Of a stretch of 64,000 nt of DNA, positions 37,301-49,200 are shown piece by piece (position 1 is the stretch's first letter; each line of letters opens with the position of its first letter). The position numbers and the translations under genes were made by a program. The notes under the pieces were generated by a model. The model searched no databases. It saw only the letters and a list, made by a program, of their open reading frames with translations, and was not told the origin of the DNA. Source of the stretch: Microcebus murinus (lineage: Eukaryota; Chordata; Mammalia; Primates; Cheirogaleidae); the NCBI RefSeq assembly GCF_040939455.1, contig NC_134136.1, positions 101,730,014 to 101,794,013 of the forward strand, written 5' to 3'.

Positions 37301-38889
37301 TCAAACTGTACAAAGGCAAATTATGTAGCCGAAATGTTTGTACTCCTGTAATATTCTGAAATTTTTTAAAAAATTCCACTTGGGATTTATTGTGCAGTAA
37401 CTTTGAGAACCACTGCTTTAGTCCTATACTGTCCAACTATGCAAAATGCAGCAGGGAAACACATTGTCTTTCAATCAATTTCAGGAAAAGACCTTACACT
37501 GATCTAAAATAGGTTGTGTCCTCACTCTTATACCAAGCACTTTGGCTAGGGGCAGGGAAGATCAATTGATGGAATCACATTTTTCCCCCTGAAGTATAGG
37601 GATGTGTCTGCTCTACTTTAACTTGGATTCAAGTTTGGGGTTATTTATTTCTTTAAAAGGAATCAGAATAATGGAAACTGGATAATAAGAAGAACAAAAA
37701 ACAGATATCCAATTAATCAATTATTTGGGCTTAATTTGTATTGCCATGTCTTTGTTAGTGTTTTCTATTTTGTCTATTTTTTTCATTTATTATTTCGCTG
37801 CTTATCATGGCTGCATTCCTTTTTATCCTCAATTCTTAAACACTCTCTAAATTTTCTTTTCTAGAAAAATATTATTTTTTGTGTTTTCTGAATGACTGAG
37901 ACAGAATTGCATAAATACTTCTCTCATTCAATTTCTTATATATCTCTAGTTGCAGTAACTTTTTAATTCATACAAATGCTACTCTGTTTTCTCTCATGTT
38001 AACTTTGTTGCACATGCTGAAGACTTGCCTATTTTCTCATTTAGGTTAGCAATGATTCAATTATCACCTCAATGACTTATATGTTTTCCCAGAAGTTTAA
38101 ATCAATTTAATTAGATAAAAATAACAAGTAAGCATAGCAATATTAGAAAGTACTCAAAGATAACTGTTTCATAGATGTGTAAATAATCCTCATTGTATAT
38201 ATTTGTAGGCAATGCTGAGCAGCTAAAAATTATTAGAATTCATACAAATATTTTATAAAATGAGAAAATGAAAAGTTATAAAACATTTTCATATATAGTA
38301 TATAACAAAAAATCACTAAGAAATGTAAGATAAAATACTATACATAAAAATTAAAAATATATATATTTTTTTTCAGTAAAGGATTAACTCTGAGGCTTGG
38401 ATTGCCCAGAGCTAGCCCATGGGATAAGTCTTCAGGACAGACCCTTGTCCAATTCCTAGAAAGTATCCTCTGAGCTCTTGGAATATCCTGCCTGGTAAGA
38501 GTATCTTTTTTAACCGATGCTTTGGGCCACACCAGATAGTTTATGCTAACAAATGTGATTTATGGTGAACATCTGTTGTTGAATGTCTAGTGTTTTGGGG
38601 CATGCTATATCATTTTCACCTCTGTGGGAACTGTAATTGAGCAGCAAAGGTCAGTGATTCAGATGCTCCATGCTTACATGACCAAAGGTGGCAGCACTTT
38701 GCATGTGCTGTGACACAAATCAATTCTGGAAGAATTAAGTAATGAATGAGTCCATGTAACTCTACAAGGAGAGAATAACTGGAAGCTTCTGTCTGGTTTC
38801 TTCTGAACTCCTCCCTATGTATCTTTTCTCTTTGCTGATTTTAATTTGTATCCTTTTGCTGTAATAAACTATAATTGTGAGTATAATAG
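34375..38889. repeat. Tandem array, copy 9
   Basis: This is the ninth copy, with its landmark at 34,913. It carries a different internal deletion near 34,705, where it skips straight to the TCTCAACTCTTTTATA segment. A 5'-truncated L1 (35,772-37,372) sits in its hAT-like segment. The AT-rich right half (37,380-38,889) is complete. Confidence 0.8.
35772..37372 (+). mobile_element. 5'-truncated L1 in array copy 9
   Basis: The C-terminal part of ORF2 and a strepsirrhine-type 3' UTR (GAGGGGATGGGTAAAATCAC, then GAAATGTTTGTACTCCTGTA) with an A-rich tail. ORF2 remnants are readable around 36,552-36,895, including the HGCGEKGT cysteine-region remnant. Many stops break it. It sits in a hAT-like segment whose right end resumes at about 37,377 (TTTGAGAACCACTGC). 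Confidence 0.85.
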
Positions 38890-39600
38890 CTTTTCTGGGT
38901 TCTATGAATGCTAACAAATATCTATCCTGAGAATGGTCTTGGGGAACCCTGGTACATCAAGAAATAAATGACGTTCAAATATAAACACACTCTATCTAAT
39001 TCAAATAACACGGGAATCACTTAAAATCTCCAGACTTTTGCCTGGAATCCAGAGCAAAATCTGCTGAGGTATCCTCAATCCCATGTTCCTGGCTTAAATA
39101 TGCCATAGTATCCTAGAAAAAAATAACAGTGTAATTTCCACAGATCAGGGCAGTAGCAAAGAATCAACCTTCTGGAGTTAAAGTAAGGTAGCAGATTTAG
39201 AAGAAATTTTTCTACTAATAGAGGTATACATATCAAGGAAGCCAATATCAATCAACCCACTGAGTAAGTGAATATGGCACTCTTTTTGATCTGCTTGGTT
39301 TATGCAGCCCCAATGGAGCTGGGTATGAACTTATCTTCACTTAAACTTCCTATATTGCGATTTCAGGAAGTGTAATCCCCTAAAGGAAAAATGGAATGTG
39401 ATTTTTCAACACATTGGTTAAAACCAACCAATATCCCAGATGTGATAACACTTACTTTACTGTCTTGTCACTCAAGTATTCTTACTTTACTCCTCAAGTT
39501 TGGAGCCTTCAGGGAAGTCAGTATGACTTGAGTCTATTATTCAGTGAAACTTAAGTGTTTGTGCAGTAGAAAATACATCTCTGATAACCTTCAACACTTT
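38890..39600. repeat. Tandem array, copy 10 (partial, right edge of the array)
   Basis: This is a partial tenth copy. It has the block with AACACACTCTATCTAATTC, then the segment near 39,285 (GATCTGCTTGGTTTATGCA) that matches 31,390. After 39,430 it skips about 1.1 kb to the segment equivalent to 32,655. Similarity fades near 39,600, which I take as the right edge of the array. Confidence 0.75.
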
Positions 39601-39674
39601 CTGCATTGACAAGTTCCTGTTTGTTCTTCATGTAGAGGGAAAAACTCAACGAGCATTTTCCAGATCATTTGAAT
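39601..39674. other. Right flank of the tandem array
   Basis: This short unique segment separates the last detectable array similarity from the MIR element. I see no feature in it. Confidence 0.4.
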
Positions 39675-39935
39675 GGAATATAGCATGTAAGCTAAATGTA
39701 TAGTATCTGGACCCATATTGCCTGAGTTTTAATCCTATGTGCACTAATTACTATTTGTGTTAATTTAGGTATGTTTCTCATCTTCTAAGTCTTATTTACC
39801 TCATCTGTAAAACAAAGATAATAGGAGTCACCTCATGGTGTTTTTGAGGACTACTGAATCAATTCAGGTAAAGCACTTAGTACTCAGAAACTAATAATCA
39901 CTCAGTAAATGTTAAATATCATTAGTCAATCCTCA
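39675..39935 (+). mobile_element. MIR SINE
   Basis: A recognisable MIR order: TGGACCCATATTGCCTGAGT, then CTTATTTACCTCATCTGTAA, then GTAAAGCACTTAGTACTCAG and CACTCAGTAAATGTTAAAT. Nearly full length and plus strand, this is an ancient mammalian element. Confidence 0.85.
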
Positions 39936-41589
39936 TCTTAATGTCAGTTGTACTTTTAATGAGTTTGCTCCCTTAGTTGAGGTGACACTCCTTCTTATAA
40001 ATATTATACTTTTTAGCTGCCCTTTCTTGGTACCATTTTCATTCTCAATCTCCTTTACTAGGGCAGTACGTGATTAAATAGTCCATGCTTCAATCCCAGG
40101 ACACCAATTTTTCCTCTTAATCTTCACGGTCTTCTTGAGAAGTCTAGTTTATTTCCATGCTTTCAATCGACAATTTACATATCGATAACTCCCAAAATAC
40201 ATCTCCCTGTCACAGATCCTGTTCTGAACAAATCTCAGTATTTCACAGGATTCTTGCTATCTCCACCTAATTGAATAAACGGTATTTCAAAATCATTTGT
40301 AAAAGGCCAAATTGAGATTTTCATCTCTGAGCTTTGTTTTTCTTATACTCACTATGATTTCTGATTGGCAGACACCAAGCATTTTTTTATATAAGCCAAT
40401 ATGTAGGGGTAAACCTTAAGACCTCTCTCTCACCTATTGTATCCAATCCATTACCAGGTCCTCTATAATTCTCAACTACTAAGACACTAATGGTTAAGTA
40501 TATAATACATAACTTCGCACCTATAAAAATGATAAACATTAATCTTTGAAAATCTCCTCACATCCTAAGAACTACCAACCCTGATTGCTGTGGGCTTTCA
40601 AAATTCCTATGCTACAGGCTTCCATACAACATTAATGTTAGTTTCTACACAAAATTCATAATAAAGATGTTATAGACATTTGGCTTTTAGTGAAAATTAT
40701 ATATTAGCTATAGCAATATAATAAGATTAGATGTCACTAAGAACTGATTTGGTTTGCACTAATGGACTAACAGCAGTTACAACTAGATTTTGCTATTTCT
40801 CTAGTCATTTCTTTTAATGCATGAGCACTCAAGTTAATTATTGAGTTGACTTCATTTAGACTTTTAGTGTTTGTCAAAAAGAGTATCAACTGTGTGTCTC
40901 AATAATTCAATAAGTAATGCATATGATAAATAAAATTGAGTTTATTTTGTGAATATGAATTTTATTTAAAAATTAAGTAAAATGAATAATCTTATATCAA
41001 ACACTAGATTAGGTAAACACTAAATTAAATTCCTTAATCTGGAGGTATCAGGGATATCTTGAAGAAACACTAATTTGTAGCTATGCTCACAAAAAATGTA
41101 ATATATGAAGCAAATTTAACTCAAATTGGTGTTTAAACAACATGATCTTTTATAATTATTGTAATACATTAGAACACTTTTGAATAGTTCATATCACATT
41201 TGTTATTCTAAGTCTAGAAGGCTAGGATTATATACTTCAGTTAACTCCTTTGAAAGGATATTAAAAACTTTCTTTAAATAAAAGAAGAACAAGGAAAAAC
41301 ATTAATTTGACACCAAACATAATAGCACAATGGTAGAAATGGCTTAGTGGATGAATTTTTCTGATTATTGGTTAAGATAACATCATCTAGACTTTTCTGA
41401 ACCTGATGATTTCAGGTTTTAAAATCTTAGAATCTCACTGGGACTATAAATACCCAGCCTAATTGCTTATCTAAGGAGGATAATCTGTTTTGCAACATTT
41501 CTAAAGTATAGCACCACTCCTACAAATGCCTTTAAAAAATATTTCATGGGCCCCAAATCAAAATGCAATTCATAATCTAATAGCCATAT
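39936..41589. other. Unique AT-rich DNA, possible ancient repeat at 40,020-40,500
   Basis: No open frame or RNA gene is supported. Bases 40,020-40,500 are pyrimidine-rich, with phrases (CCAATCCATTACCAGGTCCT) reminiscent of an ancient interspersed repeat, possibly upstream L2-type sequence. This is too weak to name. The rest is plain AT-rich sequence. Confidence 0.4.
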
Positions 41590-41599
41590 ATGATATATT

Positions 41600-41950
41600 C
41601 TGCCATCTGGTCTCCAATTGTCTTTCCAAAATTAGTTCCCACTGTTTTTTCTCACGCACTCCATGTTCCAGCCAAAATAAATAACCAAGTTTTCCCTGAT
41701 CATATACTAAGGCTTCTTCACACCTCAACGGCTTTGTCTCAACTCTTCCAGCAATGCCATCTTATCAACCCCCAATCTAAACCATCTGTCAAGATGTAGC
41801 TCAAATGCCAAGTCAACCATGAAGTCACACCAGATTGCCATATATGACTGTAACTTTTCCCTCATCTAATATTCATTCATAACCAGTGACTCATTTGAGT
41901 CATTTAGGCACACACCACATTTTAATATGCAATAAAAGTATTTAAGCAGA
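41600..41950 (+). mobile_element. L2 LINE 3' end
   Basis: The order GTTTTTTCTCACGCACTCCA, TTCCAGCCAAA, AGATGTAGCTCAAATGCCA and AACCATGAAGTCACACCAGA follows the 3' end of L2, which encodes the end of its ORF and the 3' UTR. An old mammalian repeat. Confidence 0.7.
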
Positions 41951-42594
41951 TATCTCATAATTTGAAGTATCTTCAAGCAGAATCCTCTTTTGATTTATCA
42001 TTTTTCTTTCCCCCCCTCAGTGAGTAGCCTTACTGAGTATTAATTGAGTGAATAATTGTCTCACAACAGAGGCAAATGCAACATTTAAGTGAACTTCAAA
42101 AGGGAATACCACTCACTGATTTCTTTTAATTTGAATAAGTGTCAATGTTTCTTTGCTGAATATGAAAATGTAACTCTTAAATACCTAAAAATCTTCATGT
42201 ATCAGTCTCAGAATGGTTAAACAGTTATGAGTCACAATTCAATTGTCGAAAACAATAACATAGTTTAGTCTTTGTCCTTATTCTTAAAAGATTACTCCAA
42301 GGGATACAATCACAGTGAGCTAAGTAATAGTAGTATTGTATTTAGATTATTATCTGATCTCAGCAAATGTAATATTTTAGTCATTCATGTATTTGGGAAA
42401 AAAACATATTGTTAAAGTTGTACATTTTATTTTCTTATGGAAGAAGGTCCAGTACATAAATGAGGAACAGAATACTTTTCCAAAAAGTGGCGACTGACTG
42501 CCCTTTCCTACCCCTGCTGCCTAATTTGCTTCACAGATAATCTCTTTTGAAACGTGCAATTTTGTCCCAAAAAGATTACTTTCTTTATTAACCA

Positions 42595-43020
42595 AAATGA
42601 TTTCAAAATGCATGGGGAAGAATAAAGAGCAAAGCAAGCATAATAGAATTTGGGAAGTTAAAACTGCTAGGAATCTTGGCTAATGGATACTAAAATTATT
42701 ATCTAACAGAAACAGAAATATGGTAATGGTACATAAATAGATAGACTAATAAAATGAAAGGGATAGCCCAGAAATAAACTCTAGTATATAGAGCATTTTA
42801 AGATATGTGCAAAACCCTTAGTTCAGAGGGTTAAAAATATTTATTAAATAGTTCTAGGACAAATAGTTGACTATAGGAAAAAATACTACTTATAAGAATA
42901 CCAAAATATATAATTTGAGTGACTTAAAGAGATAAATAGTATAAAAACATAAATATGACTGGTTGTTTGTCATATTTCAGATATTCAAGCAACAGATTGG
43001 AGGAGAAAACTATAAAAGTC
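42595..43020 (+). mobile_element. Decayed L1M ORF2 fragment
   Basis: Bases 42,600-42,800 read like degenerate L1 ORF2 downstream of the RT domain (AATGGTACATAAATAGATAG, GCCCAGAAATAAACTC). Similarity continues weakly to about 43,020. It is heavily mutated. Confidence 0.45.
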
Positions 43021-43838
43021 CAAATACATAAAAAGAAATTTCATTCCTCAAAAATGCTATGTTCATTTTAGATCTTAGATCATTTCATTGTGCAAATTAC
43101 AAACACATAGACAAATAGAGTGACTTGGTCTATAATGCAAAGAAAGCATGTTTACAAACACCTACAGAAGGACAATTTTTTAAAATATGTACTTAAGGTT
43201 AAAATGTCCTTAAACTTAATTAAAAAACTGAAAAAATTCAGAAGGAACATGAGAGATATTCCTACCACTGTGGAACAGTATAGAAAGAATATTGTTAGAA
43301 TTATTAAGAGGGGGAAAGTGAAAAGATGTTACTCTGCTGTAGAAAGAAGACCTTGATTACAGTATGTTGGCTGGTGATTTAAGAACAAAGTTTTGGATGA
43401 TTGCATGTATTTTTACATTTTCTCAGGTCTATGAGAAAAATAATTATTATCTTCATTTTTTCAATAAACTTAGTTAAAGCTTGCAGAAATTTAATTATTT
43501 GCTCAAGAATTCATTAAGCCTCAATCCAAGGTTTGGAATCTTACTGTGATTAAAGGTAAATATCATTACCAGTATACTGACACATCTGGATGATTTAGTT
43601 AATTCATAGAAAAATAAACTATAACAAGTTTAGAAAATAGTAAATAAAAGTACAAATAAGATTATAAAATGGTATACCAATGTTCATAATTGGTCTTTTG
43701 GTACAATTCAAAACAAGCAGAAAAGATCCAGTTCCCAGCAGGCATCTCTTCCAAGGAAATGAGCTGAATCAAATCAGATGAACTGTATGTCTAAACGGTG
43801 ATATAGTCTGCTTTTCTTTTATAGATATAGTTCATTTT
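43021..43838. other. AT-rich DNA without a recognised feature
   Basis: A 78-codon open frame at 43,120-43,356 is rich in Lys, Arg and Asn, as expected from random A-rich sequence. It has no recognisable domain. I see nothing else. Confidence 0.4.
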
Positions 43839-43862
43839 GTGTGTGTGTGTGTATGTGTATGT
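43839..43862. repeat. Short TG microsatellite
   Basis: A run of TG dinucleotides with two interruptions (TATG). It may be length-polymorphic. Confidence 0.9.
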
Positions 43863-44630
43863 TTCCATACTGAAAATGTGATCACAAATTGACCAAATTC
43901 CATAAGAGTCAATGACCCAACAAATTTCATTTTCTCCTTAAAGACTGCATTATAAAGAAAATATTACATTAAACCCTACATAAGATAAGTATACTTTATA
44001 CATTTTTAGAAGGAAATGCAATATTTTGGCAAAGAGTTATGGAAGAGAATTTCTTTAGCAAATGGTAAAAGAAGATATAAGCTTATAGTCATTGCTTAGC
44101 AACAAGCTAGGATGAATGCCCAGGAAATAATTGCTAACTATTAGAGACAGGTAAATTTAGAGAGGATAAAATACACCATTGTTCAAACTTCTGAAGGAAA
44201 TAATGCTTTGTTTCTGAGCTTAGATATCACTTTTGGATACAATAGAGTGGCCTTTCCTGGTTTCTTGATCTGTTCCTATTCCAAGCCCTGATTATTTCTA
44301 CTGACGTGAAGGAAATTGTTGTCGAAACTATTAATATAAGGAGGTTACAGTCTAGGTCCAGCTGCTCATCACACAAAGATCCAATTATTGAGACAACAAA
44401 GATTACCAAGGAAGAAAGGAATTTTTAATACGACAGATATCTTGCCAGGAGAATGGGAGAAACTGCCTCAAATTCATCTCCCCTACTAATAAAGATCCTG
44501 GACTTTTTAGGGAGGGGCCATGTGCCTTGGAACAGATGACAGGGATGGTGAGTCATGTCCTCAGAAACTCTGTCCTGAGGCCCTCAGAATCTCAACTCCT
44601 TTGTCTTGTAGAAAAGCCATCATTTCAGTC

Positions 44631-44712
44631 TGATTGTCCTGGCTTCACACCTATAATCCTAGAATTTTGGGAGGAGGAGGTAGGAGGATCACTTGAGGCC
44701 AGGAGTTTGAAT
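44631..44712 (+). mobile_element. Alu left-part fragment
   Basis: GGCTTCACACCTATAATCCT, then GGATCACTTGAGGCCAGGAG. This is a truncated, diverged Alu immediately upstream of the LTR. Confidence 0.7.
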
Positions 44713-44797
44713 CCATCATTTCTAGGAAACAACTGAAAAGGTCAAGTAGTTAGTTAAGAAAGAGAGGATTATAAAAACACATAGGGATTCATGAAGC

Positions 44798-45387
44798 TGG
44801 TTATCAAAATATTTCACCCCAAAATATGGTTCTTTAAGATATTCTGAGAAGGTTGTTCAGAGGGCCTGCAAACAGAAGTTGTCCTGCAAAGCTGTCATCT
44901 ATGGGGGAAATTGGCATCTGCAGAGAATCTGCGTTGATACAGCCAGGCTTTCTCTGAGGCCCTCCCTCATCCTGATCTAGGAAAGATTAACTGAGAGTCT
45001 GACACTTTTACAAGTCTGACAGAAACATTTACCATCCATTCTCTCTGATGGGTGCTATCCTTGAGGTTTTATCTACATAACAAAACCACCTTTGCTAGCC
45101 AGGACTCTTCCTCTCCCCTTTCCATAGCCTGTCTTGCCACTTTTACCTGATCTACCATCATAACCTGTTTTTGGCCCTGCTCCAAACATCCATTCTTTCT
45201 GTAACCTCAAGGTAGTATATAAGCTTCTGTACCCCATTGAGGGATTGGGGTAATCACTCTATAGTTCTCCCACATGCACATCAATACATTTGTATGTCAT
45301 TTCTCCTATTAATCTGTCTTTTTGTCAATTCAGTTTTTTAATCAAACCTTCAGAGGGCAAAGGGGAAGTTTTCCCTTGGTCCTTACA
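44798..45387 (+). mobile_element. Class I ERV LTR
   Basis: About 590 bp from TGGTTATCAAAATATTTCAC to CCTTGGTCCTTACA, with TG...CA ends. It shows a TATA-type promoter (GTATATAAGCTTCTG, near 45,216), CATTGAGGGATTGGGG, and a GAGGGCAAAGGGGAAGTTTT end typical of class I LTRs. No internal proviral sequence is adjacent, so it is a solo LTR or a remnant. The family is not assigned with confidence. Confidence 0.65.
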
Positions 45388-45864
45388 GATGTTTCAGTAA
45401 CACTGTTCAACTCGTTTTTTGACAACTGCAAAGAAGCTACGTTTATTCTGAAACTATCATCAACTTGCATAATTATTAAAAATAACAATCAATTCAAAAT
45501 CTTAAACATTCTCAGAAATACCAGGAAAATATATATCAACTTTCTGAATAGAAAAAAATAACTTAATAGTCCCTGATAGTTTATAAAATACTTTCCCAAA
45601 CTTCATATCTAATTGTAACAATAACCAGGGTTGTGATACTTCTTTTTTTGTTTGCCTATTTTACATATGTGGACATACAGTAATAGTCATGATAGTAGTA
45701 GATACACTGAATAAATGTGAGAAAACAGTACATATTCTATGTTATTAAATAACTGAAAAATATTCCCAGTAAATATTTAAAGTAATCTCTCTGTTTTAAA
45801 TCTGAGGTCTTGAGGGATAATTTACATACACTTAAACTCATCAATTTGTATGTGCAAGTCAATG

Positions 45865-46215
45865 AGATCTGGCAAACTAGCAATAGAAGGTAATTTCCTC
45901 ATCTTAATGAAAGAAATCAATAAAAAATCTACAGTTAACATAATACTGAAAAGTAAAAGACTGAATGATTTTTCACAGGTTTGAGGAACAAGTCAGTTAT
46001 AGTCAATATTGGAATGAGGTCCTAGCTAGTTTAATAAGGCACCAAAAGGAAATAAAATATATATAAGTTTTTTGAAAATGACTATAACTGTCTTTTGTTC
46101 AGAGATGGCATTATCATCTATATAGGAAATATGAAGGAATATACAAAAAAAGCAAACAATACTAATAAGTGAACTTATCACATTTGTAGGATACAGACCA
46201 GTATACAAAAAGTCA
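45865..46215 (+). mobile_element. Old L1, left half (RT region), split by the L1 nest
   Basis: This reads as ancient L1 ORF2 in the RT region (CAAACTAGCAATAGAAGGTA, GAGGTCCTAGCTAGTTTAAT, AACTTATCACATTTGTAGGA) and stops at AAAAAGTCAATTG. The same element resumes at 59,808 with TGTCTACATACTAGC, the next words of L1 ORF2. Two younger L1s lie between. Confidence 0.65.
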
Positions 46216-49200
46216 ATTGGCTGGAGAATGATGTCAGTAAAATGGAGGAATGCTACTTTCTAGCACTCGTCCCCGAGAAGAAACAAATTTGAACAACTAT
46301 CCACACATGAAAATATCTTCACAAGAGCTAAGAGGGGACTTACAATTCCTAAATGCCAGTGCAGAAGCAAGCTGGCTTTACTCTCCCCCACAGAAAACCA
46401 AAAACAAATACACAGCACTGAGATCTTCACCAGCAATACCCCAGAACTCAAATATGAGGATGAGACATATCATGGGGCCACAAAGAAGTGAAAAACTTCA
46501 GGCAGACAGTAAGAAAATCATATTTCCACATCTATGATAGCCCCTGCTTTGGCCCAGCACCAAATGTGCAGAAAATTTCCTTCCAAATCACAGTTTCTAC
46601 ACTGGAAAAAGTGAGATTGAGGTGGTAAACCAGTTTCTCTACCATCTTGGGCTCCCTGGCAGGAGGCCTGTCCTTACCTTAACCTATGGGAAGTACTGTG
46701 ACTGCCTAAAGGGAGAAATATCCCTGAGAACAAGCAGAGACAAAGAGGGGAGGCAGTACTACCATCCTCATCCCTGGAAACCCTGCTCTGTAACTCAGCC
46801 AAAGGAGATGCCAAATCAAAGTAGCTATTCAGCAGCACCATGCTGCAGCAAGTACATTCCACAGAACCCTTGAGCATGAACCTCTAGCCAGCCTTTCCCT
46901 GGATAATCCCTTGGGGACCTTCCACATTCAAGACAGGTAGTGCTTTGATCATTTACTAAAGCTGAGGTGAACCTATGCTTAAGGGGACACCTACAGCCAA
47001 AAAGGAGGCAGTGATCTAGTGGTAAAAATTCACTAAGCAAATATATCTAATAAAAACAAAACAAAACAAAAAAGCCAGACAGAGAAAACTAGAATAAATA
47101 ACTGATCCTTCAATGCAAAGATATAGACGCATACCCACAAGAAACAACAGTAAACAAGGAACTACGACCTCTCCCAAAAGACTAAGCAAAAATCCAGTGA
47201 CTAATCTTAAGAAGACAGTGATTTGTGAGCTTAGCGACCAGGAATTCAAAACATCAGTTTTAAAAGAATTCAGTGATCTCCAAGATAACATAGAAAAGTA
47301 ATTGAGAAACTTATCACAGAAACTTAAAAAAGGTATTGAAAAAGAAAATTTTTAAATCAAACAACAATCTTGGAATGAGAAACACATTTGCTGAACTGAA
47401 AGAACTCATTAGAGGCTCTCACTGCAGAATGAACCAAGCAGAGGAAAGAATCAGTAAGCTCAAAAAAGAGCTATTTGAAGATACACAATCAGAGGAATAA
47501 AAAGAATGAAGAGAAATGAAGACTGCATATAAGATATAGACAACTACCTAAAGAACAAATGTAAGAACTACTGGTGTTAAAGAAGGAGCTGAGCAAGAGC
47601 AAGGGTTAAACAGCTTATGCAAAGAAATAACAAAGAAAACTTTCCAAAACTTGAGAAAAATATAAATACCCAGGTACAGGAAGGTCTGAAAACACCAAAC
47701 AGATTCAACCCAAATAAGACTACTCCAAGGCATGTAATAATCCAACTCTCAATGGTCAAAGACAAAGAAAAGATCCTAAAAAAACAAGAGAAAAGAAGAA
47801 AATCACATATAAAGGAGCTCCAATTTGTCTGGTAGTAAATTTCTCAATGGAAACCATACAGAGCAGGAAGGATTGGAACAATATTTTCAAATTGCTCAAA
47901 GGAAAAAAAAAATAACCTGCCATCCATGAATATTGCATCCAGCAACACTGCCCTTCAAATATAAAGGAGAGATAAAGTCTTTCCAAAAGCTGAGAAAGTT
48001 CACTACTACCAGACCCATCTTACAAGAAATGCTAAGGAAGTTTTTCAATCTGGAAGAAAAAAAATATTAATGTGCAAAAAGAAAACCTTTTAAGGTATAA
48101 AACAACACATTGGTAAAATTAAATCCGTGAACAGACTTAAAATACTCTATTACTGTAATTGCATTGTGCAACCCACTCTTAACTCTAGTATGAAAGCTAA
48201 AACACAAATCTATCAAAAACAGTAATAGCTACAGCAACCTGTTGAGACATAAGTAATATAAAAATATGTAAATTGAGAGAACTAAAAATTGAAAAGTGGG
48301 GGGAAGCAGATAAAGTGCAGCATTTCCTGTGGGTTTTTTTTTTTTATTGCCTTCGTTTCTATTCTTTTACTTGTGATCAACTTTACTTAAACAGATAAAT
48401 TGTCATCTGTTTAAAATAACTTGTTATACCTATAAGATTTTTTTGTAAGCCTCATGGTAACCACAAGACAAAAACCTATAATAGATTCACTAAAAATAAA
48501 AAGCAATGAAATATACCAGCAGAGATAATAACTTAACCACAACGGAATACAGGAAAAAAAGGAGAAAGGAATAGAGGAGGCTCAAAACAAGCAAGAAAAT
48601 GGCAGTAGTAAGTCCTTACTTATCAGTAACAACACTGAATGGAAACGGTCTCAATTCTCCAATTTATAGCCAGAGTCACTAAATGGATAATGAAATAAAA
48701 TATAACTATATGCTGCCTTCAAACAACCCACTTCACCTATAAAGAAACAGATAGATTAAAAGTGAAGGAGTGGAAAAAGACATTCCATGCAACTAGAAAC
48801 CAAACAAAGAATAAGAGTAGCAATATTTATATCATATAAAATAGACTACTAATCTAAGATTGTAAAAAGACGCAAAGGAAGTCACTACACAATGATAAAG
48901 GAGTCAATTCAGCAAGAAGATGTAAAAATTGTAAATATCTATTCACCCAAAACTGGAGCTCCTAAATATATAAAGGAAACATTAACAGACTGAAAGAGAG
49001 AGATGGATTTCAATACAATAATAGCAGGGAACTTCAACATCCCACTCTCAGTAATGGACAGATCATACAGACAGAAAATAAACAAAGAAACATCAAAGCT
49101 AAACTACATACTAAACCAAATAAGCTTAAGTGACATTTACAGAACATTTCACCAAACTGCTACAGAATACACACTCTTTTAATCAGCACATAGGACATTC

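Noticed and set aside
1..39600. Known X-linked miRNA clusters (miR-506/514 or miR-888 families) or imprinted snoRNA clusters (SNORD113-116)
   Set aside because: I looked for their typical arms and C/D boxes in the unit and found none. The resemblance is only in general layout.
43120..43356. Small novel gene of 78 codons
   Set aside because: Its composition matches random A-rich DNA. There is no domain, no conserved start context and no nearby promoter evidence.
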